A program made the translations under genes and the position numbers. A stretch of 64,000 nucleotides of DNA from Dehalococcoides mccartyi. GTDB taxonomy: Bacteria; Chloroflexota; Dehalococcoidia; Dehalococcoidales; Dehalococcoidaceae. The stretch spans positions 1,364,001 to 1,428,000 of the forward strand of contig NZ_CP013074.1 of NCBI RefSeq assembly GCF_001889305.1, in the 5' to 3' direction. Within the stretch, counting starts at the first letter, position 1. Every line of letters begins with the position of its first letter. The notes under the pieces were generated by a model, which worked only from the letters and a program-made list of their open reading frames with translations, did not search any database and was not told where the DNA came from. Shown here in pieces: positions 61,501-64,000 of this stretch.

Positions 61501-62745
61501 TGACAATATTGAGCGTTGCTGTTGATCAAATAGTACTGAGATTTGTTCAGGTTCCCAAATATCCAGAAGTACTTGTGGAACCGCAACGCATTCACCTTTT
61601 AAAACGATGGTCTCTTTTTCAGATATTAGGCACTTGTTTCCTTCAATATAACTCTCAAACGCGAGTTCAACCGCCGTAGCACAGGTACCTTCAAGGGTGT
61701 TTTCGTCTCTATCTACATCCGGCCACAATTCATAAGCTGCACATCGTTCGGTGACAGCCATGTCTTCCCTATTAAGCCAACCTAACATAGCTTCCGCCGC
61801 AAGTTTACCTATACGTGCCAGTAACCATCTGTTTGTAGGAGAACTGACCGGATCCTTAATCTTAAGTCTCGCTGGATCAGGCACAAAAGGAGCATTACAA
61901 GCAAACGGGAGTGTTGTCTTTACACCTGTAAAGAGTACGACAAATAGACGCCCTTCTCGGCCAAGAACGATATCTACTCGGCATGGGGGGAAAGTAGTCT
62001 CTTTATCAAGAACCATCCGTTCCTCTTTGATTTCTTGCAAAGAGTCCAGGGGAAACTCTTCCTCACCAGAAAAGATATAAAGATATTTGTTATCAGGAGC
62101 GCTAGACAGCGACATCCATTGGGAGTTTGTTACCGGTCCGTCTCCGTGAGATTGCCAGTGAATTTCCTTATTGTTTATTTTTAATCTTCTAATCGTTCTA
62201 AAAAACAACAGCGATGTGGGATTTCCTATCCACTCCTTAAAATTCTTTTCCAGATCTTCTCTGATGCGTTCATCTTTAATGGAAATGCGAATTTCAGTTT
62301 TGTTCTGATTTGAGGTTAAATCAGTGATCCAGATAGGCTCAGTAAAACGTCTTTTTCGAAAAGCGATGGCTAGACTGGGTGTGTATAGTCTTACCTCATC
62401 CCCAATACTAAAGGTGCTTTTAAATCCAATTCCTCTAAAACCGATTGTGTGGAGTGCTCGCTTGTTTGAGAATCCAAATCGGCATAGTGAGTAAAACTGC
62501 TCTTCCGTGAAATCCTCTCCATTATGCGAAAAGACGAACTCGCTATTAGCGATTTCCACTGAAGCTTCTGTCGCTCCAGCATCATCAGCATTTTGAAGTA
62601 GTTCAGAAACAACATGGCGGGGGCTCTGGGCTATTTGCTTGAATAGTTGATGCCAGGGCCCCGCGATATCAGGTTGTTTTTCAAGCAGATCCCAATTCTC
62701 AGAGGCTCTGGTTTTAATTGAGTGAAAATATCCCGGGGGATTCAT
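58561..62745 (-). CDS. Sacsin-like HSP90-type ATPase
   Basis: A 1394-residue protein. The N-terminus has a Bergerat-fold ATP-binding domain like HSP90/sacsin: ELLQNADDAGA at 48-58 (Asn52 and Asp55 are the likely Mg/ATP residues), GEDFTEEQF near 76-84 and TIGFRGIGFKS at 100-110. The middle ~1000 residues are unassigned. Acidic low-complexity (EDENEKNENVD, EPEPANEELKD) and proline-rich (KPKPPKPIKPIRPS) linkers precede a ~110-residue C-terminal domain. Similar ATPases occur in defence islands. The ATG directly follows the helicase stop (TAGATG), and the gene overlaps the methylase by 4 bases. Confidence 0.82.
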   Translation of the reverse strand: MNPPGYFHSIKTRASENWDLLEKQPDIAGPWHQLFKQIAQSPRHVVSELLQNADDAGATEASVEIANSEFVFSHNGEDFTEEQFYSLCRFGFSNKRALHTIGFRGIGFKSTFSIGDEVRLYTPSLAIAFRKRRFTEPIWITDLTSNQNKTEIRISIKDERIREDLEKNFKEWIGNPTSLLFFRTIRRLKINNKEIHWQSHGDGPVTNSQWMSLSSAPDNKYLYIFSGEEEFPLDSLQEIKEERMVLDKETTFPPCRVDIVLGREGRLFVVLFTGVKTTLPFACNAPFVPDPARLKIKDPVSSPTNRWLLARIGKLAAEAMLGWLNREDMAVTERCAAYELWPDVDRDENTLEGTCATAVELAFESYIEGNKCLISEKETIVLKGECVAVPQVLLDIWEPEQISVLFDQQQRSILSRSIGSKCCQKLINWQYVDVIDKSQVVQVLESKHVPNPGTWRQLMILWAYISDQVVSYYYNDHRGVRIVPVQSKDILYSTQELVRLGEKQLLESQEDWEFLSAYLLVLNQNWPRFLAEQRLNSVNRQDKVLAEQVESAYKVLNALNLVQASDVGSVMEQVSTKFFTQQSCNRSDCVRLAHIAAKLGAQISETFQFVTQDNYRRPAKGILANITSDLDMFVVEKWYQEHVLHEDYSKSSGSCSTEDWAAWIKSDRSRLLTFVPLDNTKSNIYSKYSLNNRLSERTFNGRLDYRYKTEHFSFLDWDFEQSFWEHWKGLAKEDKKFWSQLLNHIIEQPSTYWSKALSARALHVATTGSTSAVTSDVIVPKWIMKFRELACLEDTHGEPRQPAELLRRTPETEALLGVESFVAAEIDTETNRPLLQMLGVRDTPTGPDKLLERLRALSKASSPPLHEVLKWYQSLDQITNKCDTEELQDIKDTFEQEKIVLTETNGVIGWASLEDVYLAPDEETVPGAPLVHSLVRHLAIWQKLGIATKPTADLAITWLLSLTSNQSLTPEDLRRVRALLPRYPDRIWNECRHWIDLEGKWTPIEDFEYVITMQSLVPYSHLFSVIKHKTANLQSLSESQCQQPPFSNIARLINNIEEHFQETIFRSDAPKSKLWIEALGKGLSRIIIANEEETNRIRQLGRRLSKTLWQITDALETIPYIAGTPAGTARSIPALWKDSNLYVARQSPAKIAKAVPQEIGGLFQNKEINDAIMLCYDRPPEFVIEYIEENFKLAPLSEIETEPIESIQPKVVQQGQTSTAEDENEKNENVDIVVGPTLEPPEQIHEPEPANEELKDTGEEKPKPPKPIKPIRPSLIDRFAFINGFSTDGNDRYYHSDGSWLERSHGNGFHWEMHDKSGEITQYYWVKEHCLELEPMQIDTDIWGLCEKFPRLYSIVIVDTQDEPEEISGYRLMSMRENKELELTSASYRLVYKR

Positions 62746-64000
62746 CTAACTCGGTTCCTCTGCTCTATTCAATAGTTCTGCAAAATCATAGTTGACGCTG
62801 GTAACACCAAAATCGGGTTCTCTACGGAACGGTTGCCTCAGGTAGTGAATTCGATGACTAGTTTCGTTTATAAATTCAACAATAGCTAAAATGAAATCGT
62901 CCGGCTTATTCAACGAATACAATATCTCATTACGAGTGACGGTCAGTGTAATTGCGTCAGTAGTCCTGCCTTTAACTTCGAGGAAACGTAGTTTCCCAGT
63001 TCCTGGAACTCGACTTTCAATATCATAACCAACCTTTTCGGCTTCACGATCGATCGGATCAAATCCTAGTTGGCGCTCAATATTCATTACTAATTCGCGT
63101 GCTTTTACCGCAACCGCTAGCTTATCAACATCGGTTTCTAGGGTTTTCAAAGGCTGCCCTATTATCTTCGCTATCAATCCAATTGGAACTATAAGAAGAC
63201 CACCAAGAATAACAGGCGGTAAAGCGGAAATTTGCTTTTCAAGAGTTAATTCAGCAAGTCGATTTTGTAACCGCTCTTGTAAGGCGTCTGCCCGCTTTCG
63301 GGCTTCTCCGGAATTTAGTTTGGCATTAACTTTACCGGCTTGTTCTTGAAATTTAAGAACTTCTGCACGATGGTCCCAATGATTGATTTCTTTTGAAAGG
63401 CGATCCTTTACTGCTCTTTCAGTTTTCGCTATTAAGTCTAACTTTCGGTCACGCACTTCTTTGAGATGATCTGGAACAACATGAGAAATCGCATACCCTT
63501 GTACCGTTTTCTCAAGTTCATGAGTGATCCAACCGCACTCAGGTAAACCTAATATGGTTTCACATTTTGGCTCGTTGTCTTTTAAGGGTCGATAGTCTAG
63601 ATACGGAGCATATTGTGGGTGATACGCATTCCCATTTGAGCCTAATTCCACATAAAGCATCTGCTTGGAAATTACGCATCTATCTCCTGTTCGTGTTGTC
63701 GTACCGTCTTGAATCGCATGTTCTAGATAAAAAAGCACCCTTGGATCGGTCCCCAAATCATTATCATCTACCAAAACTGTGCCTCGGCGTAGCAAATCAC
63801 GATTCCGTTCCAAAATAATGTCTGCAACGACATCAAGCAAGGGATGTCCAGGACATACAAACGTAGCTAATGGCTCGCCAGGTGGTGATATTAGTGTTTT
63901 TTCGAAAACAACCCTTTCATAACGTTGTACTATTGGATTACCTAATCCTATGATGCGATCTCGACTACGGATAATTGATGGCACGTTAGTAATTTCATAA
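62746..64000 (-). CDS. SNF2-type helicase C-terminus with DUF3883 (partial)
   Basis: The last ~418 residues of a larger protein; the frame stays open to the window edge, so the GTG at 63984 is not accepted as the start. The pieces TFVCPGHPLLDVVADIILERN and GTVLVDDNDLG and a coiled coil are typical of C-terminal regions of DrmD-like SNF2 helicases, and the end, KVGYDIESRVPGTGKLRFLEVKGR...EILYSLNKPDDFILAIVEF, is a DUF3883 domain with a nuclease-like E-x-K. The helicase motor motifs would lie to the right of 64000. First known gene of the four-gene operon. Confidence 0.75.
   Translation of the reverse strand, partial: YEITNVPSIIRSRDRIIGLGNPIVQRYERVVFEKTLISPPGEPLATFVCPGHPLLDVVADIILERNRDLLRRGTVLVDDNDLGTDPRVLFYLEHAIQDGTTTRTGDRCVISKQMLYVELGSNGNAYHPQYAPYLDYRPLKDNEPKCETILGLPECGWITHELEKTVQGYAISHVVPDHLKEVRDRKLDLIAKTERAVKDRLSKEINHWDHRAEVLKFQEQAGKVNAKLNSGEARKRADALQERLQNRLAELTLEKQISALPPVILGGLLIVPIGLIAKIIGQPLKTLETDVDKLAVAVKARELVMNIERQLGFDPIDREAEKVGYDIESRVPGTGKLRFLEVKGRTTDAITLTVTRNEILYSLNKPDDFILAIVEFINETSHRIHYLRQPFRREPDFGVTSVNYDFAELLNRAEEPS

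Larger units (their letters stand above)
39676..64000. mobile_element. Second recombinase-bearing island, segment 4 (right end not seen)
   Basis: It begins at attachment repeat 4 with module B and continues through the mutasome, DUF72, excisionase-like gene and the DISARM-related operon to the window edge. No further copy of the core was noticed after 39675, so its right border lies outside or has decayed. How much of this stretch is island and how much chromosome cannot be decided here. Confidence 0.6.

Noticed and set aside
62746-63984. Complete 412-residue protein starting at GTG 63984
   Set aside because: The frame stays open to the window edge and the domain content is that of a helicase C-terminus, so it is treated as partial.
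52330-64000. Calling the operon canonical DISARM
   Set aside because: No DrmA, DrmB or DrmC was seen; only the helicase part and a methylase are comparable.
1-64000. CRISPR arrays, tRNA or rRNA genes
   Set aside because: No regularly spaced repeats and no tRNA cloverleaf other than the tmRNA were noticed on reading both strands.

Overview
The window looks like Dehalococcoides mccartyi or a very close relative (Chloroflexota, obligate organohalide respirer). The reasons are two reductive dehalogenase operons (rdhAB) with a MarR regulator, a cobalamin riboswitch with cbiZ, a tmRNA whose tag reads GERELVLAG, and islands inserted at the 3' end of ssrA. That insertion habit is established for this genus.

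Positions 1-12.1 kb read as stable core: a dipeptide/nickel-type ABC transporter operon with a methyltransferase, a divergent MarR regulator, a fluoride channel gene, a COG1497-type regulator, a GyrI-like protein, an MFS exporter, a fur-feoA-feoB iron operon with a good Fur box, then smpB and ssrA (12157-12509).

From the ssrA 3' end the window is a tandem array of elements. The core CTCCCCCGTCTCCACCA occurs at the tmRNA end (12491-12509) and again near 30160, 35858 and 39657, cutting the array into four segments. Segment 1 (12.5-30.2 kb) has a serine-recombinase module, a three-gene candidate defence operon (PHP-ABC ATPase, QueC-like/nuclease fusion, QatB-like protein) and an AT-rich run of small PD-(D/E)XK-like nuclease genes. 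Segment 2 (30.2-35.9 kb) has no recombinase and carries two rdhAB pairs, their MarR regulator and a riboswitch-controlled cbiZ. Segment 3 (35.9-39.7 kb) carries a LuxR-type regulator and a glutamine-synthetase-like gene. Segment 4 (39.7 kb to beyond the window) starts with a second, nearly identical 6.1-kb recombinase module, followed by an SOS-box-controlled mutasome (imuB, DUF6504, dnaE2), a DUF72 gene and a large operon running in from the right edge: SNF2-type helicase C-terminus with DUF3883, sacsin-like HSP90-type ATPase, DUF1156 DNA methylase and DUF499/HEPN ATPase. That operon is related to DISARM but has a different composition.

The working picture is that ssrA is a landing site where recombinase-bearing islands accumulate. 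Between them sit segments with no recombinase that could be moved in trans. Cargo is respiratory (rdhAB, cbiZ) or defensive (two multi-gene systems, several stand-alone nucleases, a Mom-like DNA modification gene in each module). Functions were assigned by reading motifs, without database searches. The most novel proposals are the PHP-ATPase/QueC/QatB-like operon and the nuclease run.
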